49,130 nt of DNA. It comes from Candidatus Fusicatenibacter merdavium. Lineage in GTDB: Bacteria; Bacillota; Clostridia; Lachnospirales; Lachnospiraceae. The stretch covers positions 1 to 49,130 of the forward strand of contig DXEK01000015.1 of NCBI GenBank assembly GCA_019115005.1, in the 5' to 3' direction. Each line of letters begins with the position of its first letter. Position 1 is the stretch's first letter. A program made the translations under genes and the position numbers. Shown here one piece after another: positions 42,586 through 49,130 of the stretch. The notes beneath the pieces are model-generated. The model was given only the letters and a program-made list of their open reading frames with translations. It ran no database searches and was not told the origin of the DNA.

Positions 42586-42648
42586 GTTACAGTTCAGCCA
42601 GCTGAACTGTAACCGGCATCCAGCCATTGAGAATCGTTTCACTCTGCC
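42586..42648. repeat. Dispersed palindrome element, copy with tail
   Basis: A perfect 13-bp stem with a 2-base loop (GTTACAGTTCAGC-CA-GCTGAACTGTAAC, 42586-42613), followed by the family tail CATCCAGCCATTGAGAATCG. It ends near the xpt stop codon at 42661. Confidence 0.85.
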
Positions 42649-42660
42649 TTGATCTGTCAC

Positions 42661-43242
42661 TCACTCATCTCGAAAAACGATCTCGCCGGTCTCGGCATTC
42701 ATGGACTCAATGATTGCAAGAGATTCTACGCGGATTCCCCGGCGGCGGAGTTCATCTCCTCCCGGCTGAAAACCTTTTTCGATCACAATACCGGCTCCTA
42801 CCAGCTCGGCCCCGGACATTTTAACCAGATCCGAAAGCCCCTCCAGCGCTTTTCCGTTCGCCATAAAGTCATCGATGATCAGCACCTTGTCGCCCTTTCC
42901 CAGGAATTCCTTAGATACGATGATGTCATAAATTCTCCCGTGGGTAAAAGATTCCACTTTCGTCGTCCAGGTATCCCCCGCAATATTCTTGGTCTGTGTC
43001 TTTTTGGCAAACACAACCGGCACGTCAAAAGACTCAGCGACAATACAGGCAATCCCGATTCCGGATGCCTCAATGGTAAGGATCTTATTGATCTCTTCTC
43101 TCTGAAAACGTCTCTGGAATTCTTTTCCGATCTCCTGAAACAGATGGATATCCATCTGGTGATTCAGAAAACTGTCCACCTTCAATACATTTCCTTCCTT
43201 GACCTTTCCGTCTTTTCGAATCCTCTCTTTCAACAGTTCCAT
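42661..43242 (-). CDS. xpt: Xanthine phosphoribosyltransferase
   Basis: A 193-residue purine-salvage enzyme making XMP from xanthine and PRPP. The PRPP site is [17 protein letters not shown], with [12 protein letters not shown] and the FAKKTQ segment typical of Xpt. Length matches Bacillus Xpt (194). Start at 43242 after GGAGGG. Unlike the Bacillus gene, no purine riboswitch fits in the short 5' UTR (about 35 bases) and no pbuX permease follows. Confidence 0.95.
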   Translation of the reverse strand: MELLKERIRKDGKVKEGNVLKVDSFLNHQMDIHLFQEIGKEFQRRFQREEINKILTIEASGIGIACIVAESFDVPVVFAKKTQTKNIAGDTWTTKVESFTHGRIYDIIVSKEFLGKGDKVLIIDDFMANGKALEGLSDLVKMSGAELVGAGIVIEKGFQPGGDELRRRGIRVESLAIIESMNAETGEIVFRDE

Positions 43243-43281
43243 GAATAGAAACCCTCCGTGCTTTCTTTATAATTTCCTACT

Positions 43282-43310
43282 ATTGTATCTTTTTTTCTAT
43301 TTGTTTGCAA
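43282..43310 (-). promoter_or_regulatory. Promoter of xpt
   Basis: TTGCAA (43305-43310), 17 bases, TACAAT (43282-43287) on the minus strand. The MITE-like element starts 30 bases upstream of the -35. Confidence 0.8.
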
Positions 43311-43339
43311 GCATTTTGTAATTTCGACAGGAAAAATCA

Positions 43340-43472
43340 GTAACAGTTCAGCCAACTGAACGGTTACTGCATCCAGCCATTAAGAACCGCTTCGCGATGG
43401 GCCGGATGCCCACAGGCACTATGTTATCACACGGTCTGCGCAGTAAATGCGCAGACTTGGCCGAACTGTAAC
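43340..43472. mobile_element. MITE-like element, 133 bp with terminal inverted repeats
   Basis: The left end GTAACAGTTCAGCC (43340-43353) and right end GGCCGAACTGTAAC (43459-43472) are inverted repeats matching at 12 of 14 positions. Inside are the palindrome (AGTTCAGCC/AACTGAACGG), the family tail CATCCAGCCATTAAGAACCG, a CATCC..GGATG pairing and a GTCTGCGC/GCGCAGAC hairpin (43434-43456). No ORF is present. It is the most complete copy of the dispersed repeat. No convincing target duplication was seen. Confidence 0.65.
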
Positions 43473-43864
43473 ATAAATCACTGCAAAAACACTTCTGAAC
43501 AGACTCCTGTGAATTTTGAAAACTTTCAGAATCTCTTTAGAAAGTCTTTAAGATCTGTACATAGTTTGCACACATTTCTTCCGTATACTATGTATTGTAA
43601 ACAAGAGGACGGCAATGATTCATCTTCGGATGTGTGGTTGTCTGTCCTCGCCTAACAAACACCTAACTTTTTTATAAATCTTCTTTTTCACAGGGTCGAT
43701 GTAACGCATCGGCCCTTCCTCCATTTGAAATCCAGATTGTCTTAAGACAAAATTGTCGCGGCAGCCTATTGCCTTTTTCCCATGTGTGTGCTATCTTTTT
43801 GCTGGTTGTGGTGAATAACCGTTCACCGATCTTAAAAGCACGCAGAAAACGGCAGGAGGTTCTA
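43473..43864 (+). other. Structured region with a possible 20-residue leader peptide
   Basis: 392 bases before a GNAT gene. AGAGGACGGCA precedes an ATG at 43615 that opens a 20-codon frame (MIHLRMCGCLSS..., stop at 43675-43677). The same bases form a GAGGAC/GTCCTC hairpin with a TTCG loop. Downstream are a GGGTCGATG/CATCGGCCC hairpin (about 43693-43715) and a 14-bp perfect palindrome TTGTCTTAAGACAA (43737-43750), a possible operator. TATACT (43584-43589) may be a -10, without a good -35. I cannot assign a known riboswitch. Confidence 0.4.
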
Positions 43865-44278
43865 ATGGAATATAAAATTTCAGGTTTGGGAGAGGACGCG
43901 GCGAAGATCCGCACAGAAGTTTTTGTGGAGGAACAGGGTTTTTCCAATGAATTTGACGATACGGACCATATAGCGGAACATATTGTTTTTTACGAGGACG
44001 GAATCCCCGCCGCCGTATGCCGTTTTTATCCGGATCACATGGAAGGCACATTCATCGCCGGAAGGATCGCCGTGCGCAGAGAATTCCGCGGACGCCATCT
44101 GGGCAATTTTATCATGAGCACACTGGAACAGGAGATCCGTAAGAGAGGCGGACGCAGGATTCTGCTTTCCGCGCAGAAACAGGCTGTTCCATTTTATGAG
44201 AAAAACGGGTATCACTGTATCGGCGAACCCTACCTGGATGAATTCTGCCCGCATATTCAGATGGTCAGAGAGCTCTGA
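43865..44278 (+). CDS. GNAT family N-acetyltransferase
   Basis: A 137-residue GNAT enzyme. The acetyl-CoA site is GRIAVRREFRGRHLGNFIM and the C-terminal half reads ILLSAQKQAVPFYEKNGY; the FVEEQGF and EFDDTDHIAEH segments near the N-terminus match the ElaA/YjcF-like subgroup. Start at 43865 after GCAGGAGG; the ORF track begins 32 codons earlier. The substrate is unknown. After the stop, an 8-bp palindrome (TGTCGTAT/ATACGACA, 44307-44330) precedes a shared terminator. Confidence 0.9.
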   Translation: MEYKISGLGEDAAKIRTEVFVEEQGFSNEFDDTDHIAEHIVFYEDGIPAAVCRFYPDHMEGTFIAGRIAVRREFRGRHLGNFIMSTLEQEIRKRGGRRILLSAQKQAVPFYEKNGYHCIGEPYLDEFCPHIQMVREL

Positions 44279-44336
44279 TTTTTCATCTCCGGAAAAAACA
44301 CAGTGTTGTCGTATCTACTATTATACGACAGGCGGC

Positions 44337-44387
44337 AAAAGGTCATAAATTTCATGTTTACATTGTCCATGAAAATTTATGACCTTT
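44337..44387. terminator. Bidirectional terminator between GNAT gene and glyA
   Basis: AAAAGGTCATAAATTTCATG (44337-44356) pairs with CATGAAAATTTATGACCTTT (44368-44387), with one bulged base and an 11-base loop. A and T tracts on both sides let it serve both convergent genes. It is a close relative of the hairpin after leuA (18664-18704). Confidence 0.8.
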
Positions 44388-44437
44388 GAACGTTTTCAGG
44401 AGCCTTCCGTATATCGTGCTCTGCAGTCCTGCCGATC

Positions 44438-45679
44438 TCACGCATCCAACGGATACTTATCCGTCAGGCTCTTCACCAGTCCCAGGGCCTCTTCTCTGTT
44501 TTTCTCCGCGTCTTTCAGCATCAGAGAAATCGCCTCTGCGATCACATCCATATCTTCCGCATTCATCCCTCTCGCCGTCACTGCAGGAGTTCCCAGGCGC
44601 AGGCCGCTGGTTACAAAGGGAGACTGCGGGTCATTGGGGATCGCGTTTTTGTTAGCCGTGATGTTGACACTGTCCAGCAGAAGTTCCACTTCCTTTCCGG
44701 TTTTTCCCATCGCCGCCAGATCCACCAACATCAGGTGATTGTCCGTTCCTCCGGAGACGATCTGAATTCCGCGTTTCATCAGTCCAGCGCAGAGTGCCTG
44801 TGCATTCTCCACCACATTTTTTCCGTATTCCCTGAATTCGTCGCTGAGCACTTCCTTAAAGCAGACCGCTTTTGCCGCGATCACATGCATCAGAGGGCCT
44901 CCCTGGATCCCGGGGAATACCGCCTTGTTCAGCTTATGCTCTTTGGCAAACTCTTCGCTGGAAAGGATCAATCCTCCCCGGGGTCCGCGAAGGGTTTTAT
45001 GCGTCGTGGTCGTCGTCACATGAGCATAGGGAATCGGACTCGGATGCTGGCCTGACGCTACCAGTCCGGCGATATGCGCCATATCTACCATCAGATAAGC
45101 GCCTACCTCATCGGCAATCTCCCGGAACCGTTTAAAATCAATGATCCTCGCATACGCGCTTGCACCGGCGACGATCAGCTTCGGCCGGCTCTCCTTCGCC
45201 AGGCGTTCTACCTCATCGTAGTCGATCACACCATTCTCATTCACCCCATAAGGAACAATTTTAAAATATGCACCGGACATGTTCGCCGGACTTCCGTGGG
45301 TCAGATGGCCGCCGTGCGCCAGATTCATTCCCATCACAGTGTCGCCCGGCTGCAGCAGTGCAAAGAAAACCGCCATGTTCGCCTGGGCGCCGGAATGCGG
45401 CTGAACGTTTGCATAAGTGCATCCGAAAATCTTTTTCGCGCGCTTGATGGCCAATGTCTCGACTTCGTCGACCCACTGGCATCCGCCGTAATAACGTTTT
45501 CCCGGATATCCCTCTGCGTACTTATTGGTCAGTACACTTCCCATCGCAGCCATCACGGCTTTGGACACCCAGTTCTCGGAAGCGATCAGTTCAATATGAC
45601 TGTTCTGACGTTCCTGCTCCTTGACAATCAGGTCAGCGATCTCCGGGTCGACCGCCCTTACTTCCTCTAATGAATACAT
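44438..45679 (-). CDS. glyA: Serine hydroxymethyltransferase
   Basis: A 413-residue PLP enzyme converting serine and tetrahydrofolate to glycine and methylene-tetrahydrofolate. Motifs: [13 protein letters not shown], the PLP lysine in [25 protein letters not shown], and [13 protein letters not shown]. Length is normal. Start at 45679 after CCAGGAGGGAC. It has its own promoter, so although the HNH-repeat gene lies upstream on the same strand, it need not be co-transcribed with it. Confidence 0.96.
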   Translation of the reverse strand: MYSLEEVRAVDPEIADLIVKEQERQNSHIELIASENWVSKAVMAAMGSVLTNKYAEGYPGKRYYGGCQWVDEVETLAIKRAKKIFGCTYANVQPHSGAQANMAVFFALLQPGDTVMGMNLAHGGHLTHGSPANMSGAYFKIVPYGVNENGVIDYDEVERLAKESRPKLIVAGASAYARIIDFKRFREIADEVGAYLMVDMAHIAGLVASGQHPSPIPYAHVTTTTTHKTLRGPRGGLILSSEEFAKEHKLNKAVFPGIQGGPLMHVIAAKAVCFKEVLSDEFREYGKNVVENAQALCAGLMKRGIQIVSGGTDNHLMLVDLAAMGKTGKEVELLLDSVNITANKNAIPNDPQSPFVTSGLRLGTPAVTARGMNAEDMDVIAEAISLMLKDAEKNREEALGLVKSLTDKYPLDA

Positions 45680-45733
45680 ATTTTGTCCCTCCTGGAAATA
45701 CTTTTGTTTTTATGGTGCGCACATTATGAGTAC

Positions 45734-45762
45734 ATATTAGTGGATAGGGAGACCTTTGTCAA
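45734..45762 (-). promoter_or_regulatory. Promoter of glyA
   Basis: TTGACA (45757-45762), 17 bases, TAATAT (45734-45739) on the minus strand. Just upstream (about 45785-45800) an ACTGTTT/AAACAGT hairpin may end transcription from the HNH-repeat gene. Confidence 0.7.
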
Positions 45763-45810
45763 GAAGAAGTTTGCGGGAATTACTGTTTAAAAAAACAGTT
45801 CAGGACAATC

Positions 45811-46824
45811 TCACGGGGTCTTGCACCCGCCACTGTGCCTTAACTGATACAGCACATTGGTCCAGGAACCACAGACTTTCTGAAGCCGTTTCCACAGTTC
45901 CTTTGGGACCTCTTTCTTTTCAGGATCTCTCCCCAGCGTTTCGCGGATCTCCTGCAGCTTCTGCAGGTCACTGACTGTTGTCTCGTCAGGATTCACCAGC
46001 CGATAACAGCAGTCGTAGAGCGCCTGACTATGATGTCTGGAGCCTGGATTTTTCCGGTGATCGATATGAGTAGAAGAAAACGGCCGGATCCGCACCACGG
46101 GTTCCAGTCCCACCTGGTACAGGGCATTTCTCCAGCTTTTGCAGCTTGCGATCAGCGTTTCCTGCACTTCCCGTGGAACCTCGCTTTTTCTCGGAGGCCT
46201 CCCGGTCTCTTCCGCTTTCTTCCGGATCTCCCTCAAATATCTTCCGGAAATCTCGTCCAGATCTTCCACCGGATAAACTGCGTTTTTCTCAAAAAATTCC
46301 GCGTTCAGACCGGCCGCCCGTACGATAGCGCCCCAGTCTTTTTCATACTTTTTCAGTTTCGTACACAGCTCCGGCACATCTGAAGGGTGGGGGATCCTGC
46401 AAAGTTCCTTCGCCTCCTGCCTGAGCTGTCCGAGCAGCGACCGGTATCTCTTTTTATCCTCCTCCATCTCGCTCCAGGACTTGCCCCCGGATCCGGAAGA
46501 ACGCTTCAGTCCGGCCGTCTCCAGCGCATAAGGCCATTTTCGGAATCTTTTCCGAATATACTCCCGCAGCACCCAGAATACCTCCTTCTGAGACGGCGAA
46601 TGATCCAGCTCCCTGGCTCTTTTCCGCAGCAGCTCCAGAAGAAGTTCATCCTCCAGTCCTGCATAGAAACTCCGCCCTTTCCGTGTTTCAAGAGAAAACT
46701 CCTGATACAGGAAACCGGAAGTCTCCTGACGGCCCTGATCCATATCTCCGGCAGAAGCTGCCGACCGCAGCAGTGTCTGCAGCTTCTCCTTCTGTCCGGA
46801 ACTTATACTTTTCTCAGTGTTCAT
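45811..46824 (-). CDS. Homing-endonuclease-associated repeat protein
   Basis: A 337-residue cytoplasmic protein rich in Lys, Arg and Glu. At least three degenerate copies of an approx. 55-80-residue unit of the HNH-associated repeat type are visible, for example a Gly-Arg-Pro-Pro / Ser-Glu-Val-Pro segment followed by CKSWRNALYQVGL, and LGRDPEKKEVP followed by CGSWTNVLYQL. Earlier units are HSPSQKEVF..KWPYALETAGL and RIPHPSDVP..DWGAIVRAAGL. These repeats probably bind DNA. No HNH nuclease motif is visible. Start at 46824 after AAGGGAG. It is the only gene directly downstream of a cobalamin riboswitch. Function unknown. Confidence 0.8.
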   Translation of the reverse strand: MNTEKSISSGQKEKLQTLLRSAASAGDMDQGRQETSGFLYQEFSLETRKGRSFYAGLEDELLLELLRKRARELDHSPSQKEVFWVLREYIRKRFRKWPYALETAGLKRSSGSGGKSWSEMEEDKKRYRSLLGQLRQEAKELCRIPHPSDVPELCTKLKKYEKDWGAIVRAAGLNAEFFEKNAVYPVEDLDEISGRYLREIRKKAEETGRPPRKSEVPREVQETLIASCKSWRNALYQVGLEPVVRIRPFSSTHIDHRKNPGSRHHSQALYDCCYRLVNPDETTVSDLQKLQEIRETLGRDPEKKEVPKELWKRLQKVCGSWTNVLYQLRHSGGCKTP

Positions 46825-46950
46825 CTCACAACTCCCTTTTCTGCATTTTTCCCTGTATCTTTTGAAGGAATTCCCTGCACATGCCGTTTACAGGAAAGAA
46901 ACGGCAGCAAATACGCTCTGAGGCGGCAGGCTATGTCTTCTGCTCCCATC
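46825..46950. other. Leader segment between cobalamin riboswitch and HNH-repeat gene
   Basis: 126 bases with no ORF. A GCCGTTT/AAACGGC-type inverted repeat (about 46883-46905) with TTACAGG at its centre could hide or expose the ribosome site (AAGGGAG near 46837). Confidence 0.4.
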
Positions 46951-47151
46951 AAAAAAAGCCTGCTCCACCTGGAACGGGCCTTTTTCCTGCAAAAAAGACA
47001 GACTGCCGCTGGGGAAGTTTCCGCAAACCTGCGACCGCTTCGCCGACTTATACTCCCACTCACGGCGCCTGTGCCGGACTTTCACCGGACTTCCGATTAA
47101 GAGTTCCTGTACTGCTTTTACATTCCTCATCGCATCTGTTTTTCAATTACG
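46951..47151 (-). promoter_or_regulatory. Cobalamin riboswitch with terminator
   Basis: The minus strand contains TTAATCGGAAGTCCGGTG followed by AAAGTCCGGCACAGGCGCCG and later TATAAGTCGG, matching the core of the cobalamin (B12-box) aptamer: the GGGAA-CCGGUG-aaa-UCCGGC arm and the AAGUC element. It is followed by a terminator, GGAACGGGC/GCCTGCTCC (46958-46979) with T7 (46951-46957). Effector binding would favour termination, so the downstream gene should be off when B12 is abundant. Exact class (AdoCbl or MeCbl) was not determined. Confidence 0.8.
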
Positions 47152-47157
47152 TCTGTC

Positions 47158-47186
47158 ATTATACTTCCGGTCCTCTGTCTTGTCAA
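47158..47186 (-). promoter_or_regulatory. Consensus promoter of the cobalamin riboswitch
   Basis: TTGACA (47181-47186), 17 bases, TATAAT (47158-47163) on the minus strand, a full consensus match. Transcription would begin near 47151. The divergent permease promoter lies just beyond. Confidence 0.9.
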
Positions 47187-47198
47187 TGTCTCTTTTCC

Positions 47199-47227
47199 TT
47201 GTGTTTCCCGCCGTAATAGGCTATAAT
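47199..47227 (+). promoter_or_regulatory. Promoter of the AI-2E family permease
   Basis: TTGTGT (47199-47204), 17 bases, TATAAT (47222-47227). The leader is about 35 bases and ends in the AGGAGG ribosome site. Confidence 0.7.
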
Positions 47228-47267
47228 GGTTCCAAAACTTTACCGAAAATATTACAGGAGGATTTTC

Positions 47268-48548
47268 ATGAAACCTAATAAACTGGAACTCCGTGTCATC
47301 CAGATACTTGTTCTCGCAGCGCTCCTTATCCTTGGAATCCGTTATTTCGATGTACTGATCTCCGCCCTGGGAAAGCTCTGGAGCGTGGTTCTCCCTCTGC
47401 TCGTTGGCGCCGCGATTGCTTTTACCCTGAATATTCCGATGAAAAAGCTGGAAAAGCACTATTTCCCCAACAGCGATAATAAATACATCCGGAAAAGCCG
47501 CCGGCCGGTCTGCCTGCTTCTGTCTGTGATCTTAATCCTTCTGGCCGCCGCTTTCATAATCCGACTGGTCATCCCGGAGCTGATCAATGCTTTCTCTCTT
47601 ATTATAAGAGAAGTGATCGCCTACCTGCAGATGGGTCAGGAATGGCTGACGGAAAACTCCGAAGCGTTTCCATCGTTTATCAATCAGTTCATCGGACAGG
47701 AGGTGGATATCCGGGAGACCGTTCAGCGGCTGATGAATATCGTTCTTCAAGGCGTCAGCGGAATCCTCGGCTCTGCCGTCAGTGTCTTCGGTTCTCTGGC
47801 CGGTATCGCGATGGATACGGTATTTGCAGTGATCTTCGCGCTGTACCTTCTGTTTGGAAAGGAAAAGCTGCTCAGCCAGCTGAAAAGACTCTGCCGCCGG
47901 TATCTCGGACCGGTCGTGACGCTCAGGATCGGATACGTTCTGCGAATCTTTAACGTAAAATTCCAGAACTTCATCATCGGACAGTGTGTGGAGGCGCTGA
48001 TTCTCGGCGTTCTCTGTACGATCGGCATGCTGGTTTTCCGTTTTCCCTATGCCCTAATGGTTGGCGCTACGATATCGGCCACCGCGCTGATTCCGATCCT
48101 CGGCGCATATCTCGGCGCGGCGATCGGCGCATTTATGATTTTCACGGAAAGCCCTCTCCGGGCGCTGGGATTTCTTGTATTCATCGTCGTGCTGCAGCAG
48201 CTGGAAGGGAACCTGATCTACCCGAAAACAGTCGGTTCATCCATTGGTCTTCCGGGGATCTGGGTGATCGCTGCAGTCACCATAGGCGGCGGACTGGCAG
48301 GCATTCCGGGCATGCTGGTAGGGGTTCCTCTTGCGGCAGCGATCTATCAGATGATCTCAGATGATGTACACCGCAGTGAGTGGAAAGCGGCTGCTGCGCA
48401 TACAAAAAGCGATAAAATTCCTGCCGATGCCGGGACTTTCAGCACCGGAAAAAACGCTGCTCCGGCAAAAACTGCCGAACCCATAAATCCCGCAGAAGCT
48501 TCCGGCACCGCTGCGGATTCCAATCCCGGCAACGGTTCGGCCGGTTGA
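47268..48548 (+). CDS. AI-2E family transporter (YtvI/PerM type)
   Basis: A 426-residue polytopic membrane protein. Two N-terminal helices, a soluble middle segment (LQMGQEWLTENSEAF...), then a helix bundle with the family segments GVSGILGSAVSVFGSLAG, ALIPILGAYLGAAIGAF and QQLEGNLIYPKTVGSSIGLPG. Members transport varied small solutes or ions; few are proven AI-2 exporters. The last 60 residues form an Ala/Pro/Lys-rich low-complexity tail, and its final codons (NGSAG-stop) coincide with a copy of the dispersed palindrome. Start at 47268 after AGGAGGATTTTC; the ORF track starts 14 codons early. Confidence 0.92.
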   Translation: MKPNKLELRVIQILVLAALLILGIRYFDVLISALGKLWSVVLPLLVGAAIAFTLNIPMKKLEKHYFPNSDNKYIRKSRRPVCLLLSVILILLAAAFIIRLVIPELINAFSLIIREVIAYLQMGQEWLTENSEAFPSFINQFIGQEVDIRETVQRLMNIVLQGVSGILGSAVSVFGSLAGIAMDTVFAVIFALYLLFGKEKLLSQLKRLCRRYLGPVVTLRIGYVLRIFNVKFQNFIIGQCVEALILGVLCTIGMLVFRFPYALMVGATISATALIPILGAYLGAAIGAFMIFTESPLRALGFLVFIVVLQQLEGNLIYPKTVGSSIGLPGIWVIAAVTIGGGLAGIPGMLVGVPLAAAIYQMISDDVHRSEWKAAAAHTKSDKIPADAGTFSTGKNAAPAKTAEPINPAEASGTAADSNPGNGSAG

Positions 48549-48555
48549 ACTGCTT
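48530..48555. repeat. Degenerate dispersed palindrome over the permease stop
   Basis: AACGGTTCGGCC followed by GGTTGAACTG matches the family core, and it supplies the last codons and stop (TGA) of the permease gene. Confidence 0.55.
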
Positions 48556-48670
48556 CCGATCCTGTGGATCCGGATTTCTGACTTATAGCATTCGCTGGCT
48601 GACGCTGGATTTCAGATTCTGATGTACTGAATTTGATGCGATATTTTCTTGGAACGCTATAGTTCAGCAG

Positions 48671-48714
48671 AAAGGAAAAGGCGCCGCATCGTTTCATGCA
48701 GCGCCTTTTCCTTT
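48671..48714 (+). terminator. Terminator between permease and glycosidase genes
   Basis: AAAGGAAAAGGCGC (48671-48684) pairs perfectly with GCGCCTTTTCCTTT (48701-48714), with an inner GCAT/ATGC pair and a T-rich end. Flanking A and T runs allow it to work in both directions for these convergent genes. Confidence 0.85.
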
Positions 48715-48774
48715 TGCTTCCATCATCTGTCCTCTGTCATCCGGCAGACGGTTTTCCCCATAATCACCGGATGG

Positions 48775-49130
48775 CTACCGGATGACTCTCGGATAATCAT
48801 ACCCGCGATCCGGACGAAACTTCACAGGAGAAACTTCAAAATAAACGACTCCGTGTTCCTTCACACAAATCTCCAGACGCAAGATCCCGTCCTCCGGTTT
48901 CCGCAGTCCGGCATTTACCGCCGGAACCGCCGCTTCCCGAAGAGTTTTTTTCTGGCTGCCGCTCAGGCTGGCGGGTTCTCCCATTCCATGCCACAGAGAA
49001 AGGGGATTGCAGGTTTCCTCATCCACGGTCCTTGTCAGCACACTGTAGCTCTCTCTGTCCGCAGGCAGTTCAAAGCAAAGTTCCAGCTCTTTCCCGCTTC
49101 GCTCCAGACTCTCCAGCCAGGCGATTCCCC
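48775..49130 (-). CDS. C-terminal end of a probable GH39-type glycosidase
   Basis: The last 118 residues of a larger protein that enters from the right edge. The ORF track shows only 88 residues because it begins at an internal GTG, but the frame is open to the window end (..WLESLERSGKELELCFELP..). The segment CNPLSLWHGMGEPASLSGSQKKTLREAAVPA, followed by a beta strand with KEHGVVYFEVSPV, resembles the C-terminal beta-sandwich of GH39 beta-xylosidases. The catalytic barrel is outside the window, so the assignment is tentative. Confidence 0.55.
   Translation of the reverse strand, partial: GIAWLESLERSGKELELCFELPADRESYSVLTRTVDEETCNPLSLWHGMGEPASLSGSQKKTLREAAVPAVNAGLRKPEDGILRLEICVKEHGVVYFEVSPVKFRPDRGYDYPRVIR

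Noticed and set aside
43243-43281. Purine riboswitch upstream of xpt
   Set aside because: The 5' UTR is only about 35 bases and lacks the three-way-junction core sequence.
48775-49041. Complete 88-residue gene
   Set aside because: The frame remains open to the window edge and begins internally at GTG, so it is the end of a longer gene.

Overview
The window looks like chromosome from a gut-type, strictly anaerobic Firmicute, most likely a Lachnospiraceae (Clostridia). The grounds are moderate GC, strong AGGAGG ribosome-binding sites, an Rnf complex, an [FeFe] hydrogenase, rubrerythrin, a sodium-pump decarboxylase subunit, T-box and riboswitch leaders, and SipW/sortase surface proteins. Nearly all genes lie on the minus strand. 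No phage, IS element, CRISPR array or plasmid function was seen.

Layout, left to right. 1-2.6 kb: 5' part of pckA and a MutS-like membrane ATPase. 2.7-9.3 kb: a tightly coupled surface-fibre operon read right to left: SipW signal peptidase, two TasA/BsaA-like matrix proteins, a third with a cell-wall sorting signal, a large Cna_B (SpaA-type) adhesin and a class B sortase. 9.8-14 kb: lower-ligand/nucleotide-loop cobalamin genes (cobT, cobU, cobS, a second short CobU-like gene, cobC) plus an amidohydrolase. 14-18.4 kb: a choline/glucan-binding-repeat SleB-like wall hydrolase, thrC and an unknown gene. 18.7-21.2 kb: leuA behind a leucine T-box, and tRNA-Pro. 21.3-28.4 kb: rnfCDGEAB with apbE, a NusG-II protein and a Gx transporter in one unit. 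28.8-33.8 kb: leuDC with a divergent LysR regulator, then ilvN and ilvC. 34-37.6 kb: an [FeFe] hydrogenase with a NuoF/GltD-like fusion partner. 37.8-40.2 kb: a GNAT gene broken by a stop, then an orphan decarboxylase beta subunit with a 40-residue membrane partner behind a riboswitch-like attenuator. 40.4-46.8 kb: aldo/keto reductase, rubrerythrin, xpt, a GNAT, glyA and a homing-endonuclease-associated-repeat protein. 46.8-49.1 kb: a cobalamin riboswitch with a consensus promoter, an AI-2E-family permease and the end of a probable GH39 glycosidase.

Functional reading: energy metabolism is fermentative, with ferredoxin/NAD(P)H exchange through Rnf and a hydrogenase, and a sodium cycle. The amino-acid genes cover threonine, leucine, isoleucine/valine and glycine, each with its own control. 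The most distinctive items are the SipW/TasA/sortase operon, the attenuator before oadB, the cobalamin riboswitch placed before an HNH-repeat protein, and a dispersed family of short palindromic repeats, one copy of which has terminal inverted repeats like a MITE.

All calls come from reading the sequence and from family knowledge recalled from memory. No database search was run.
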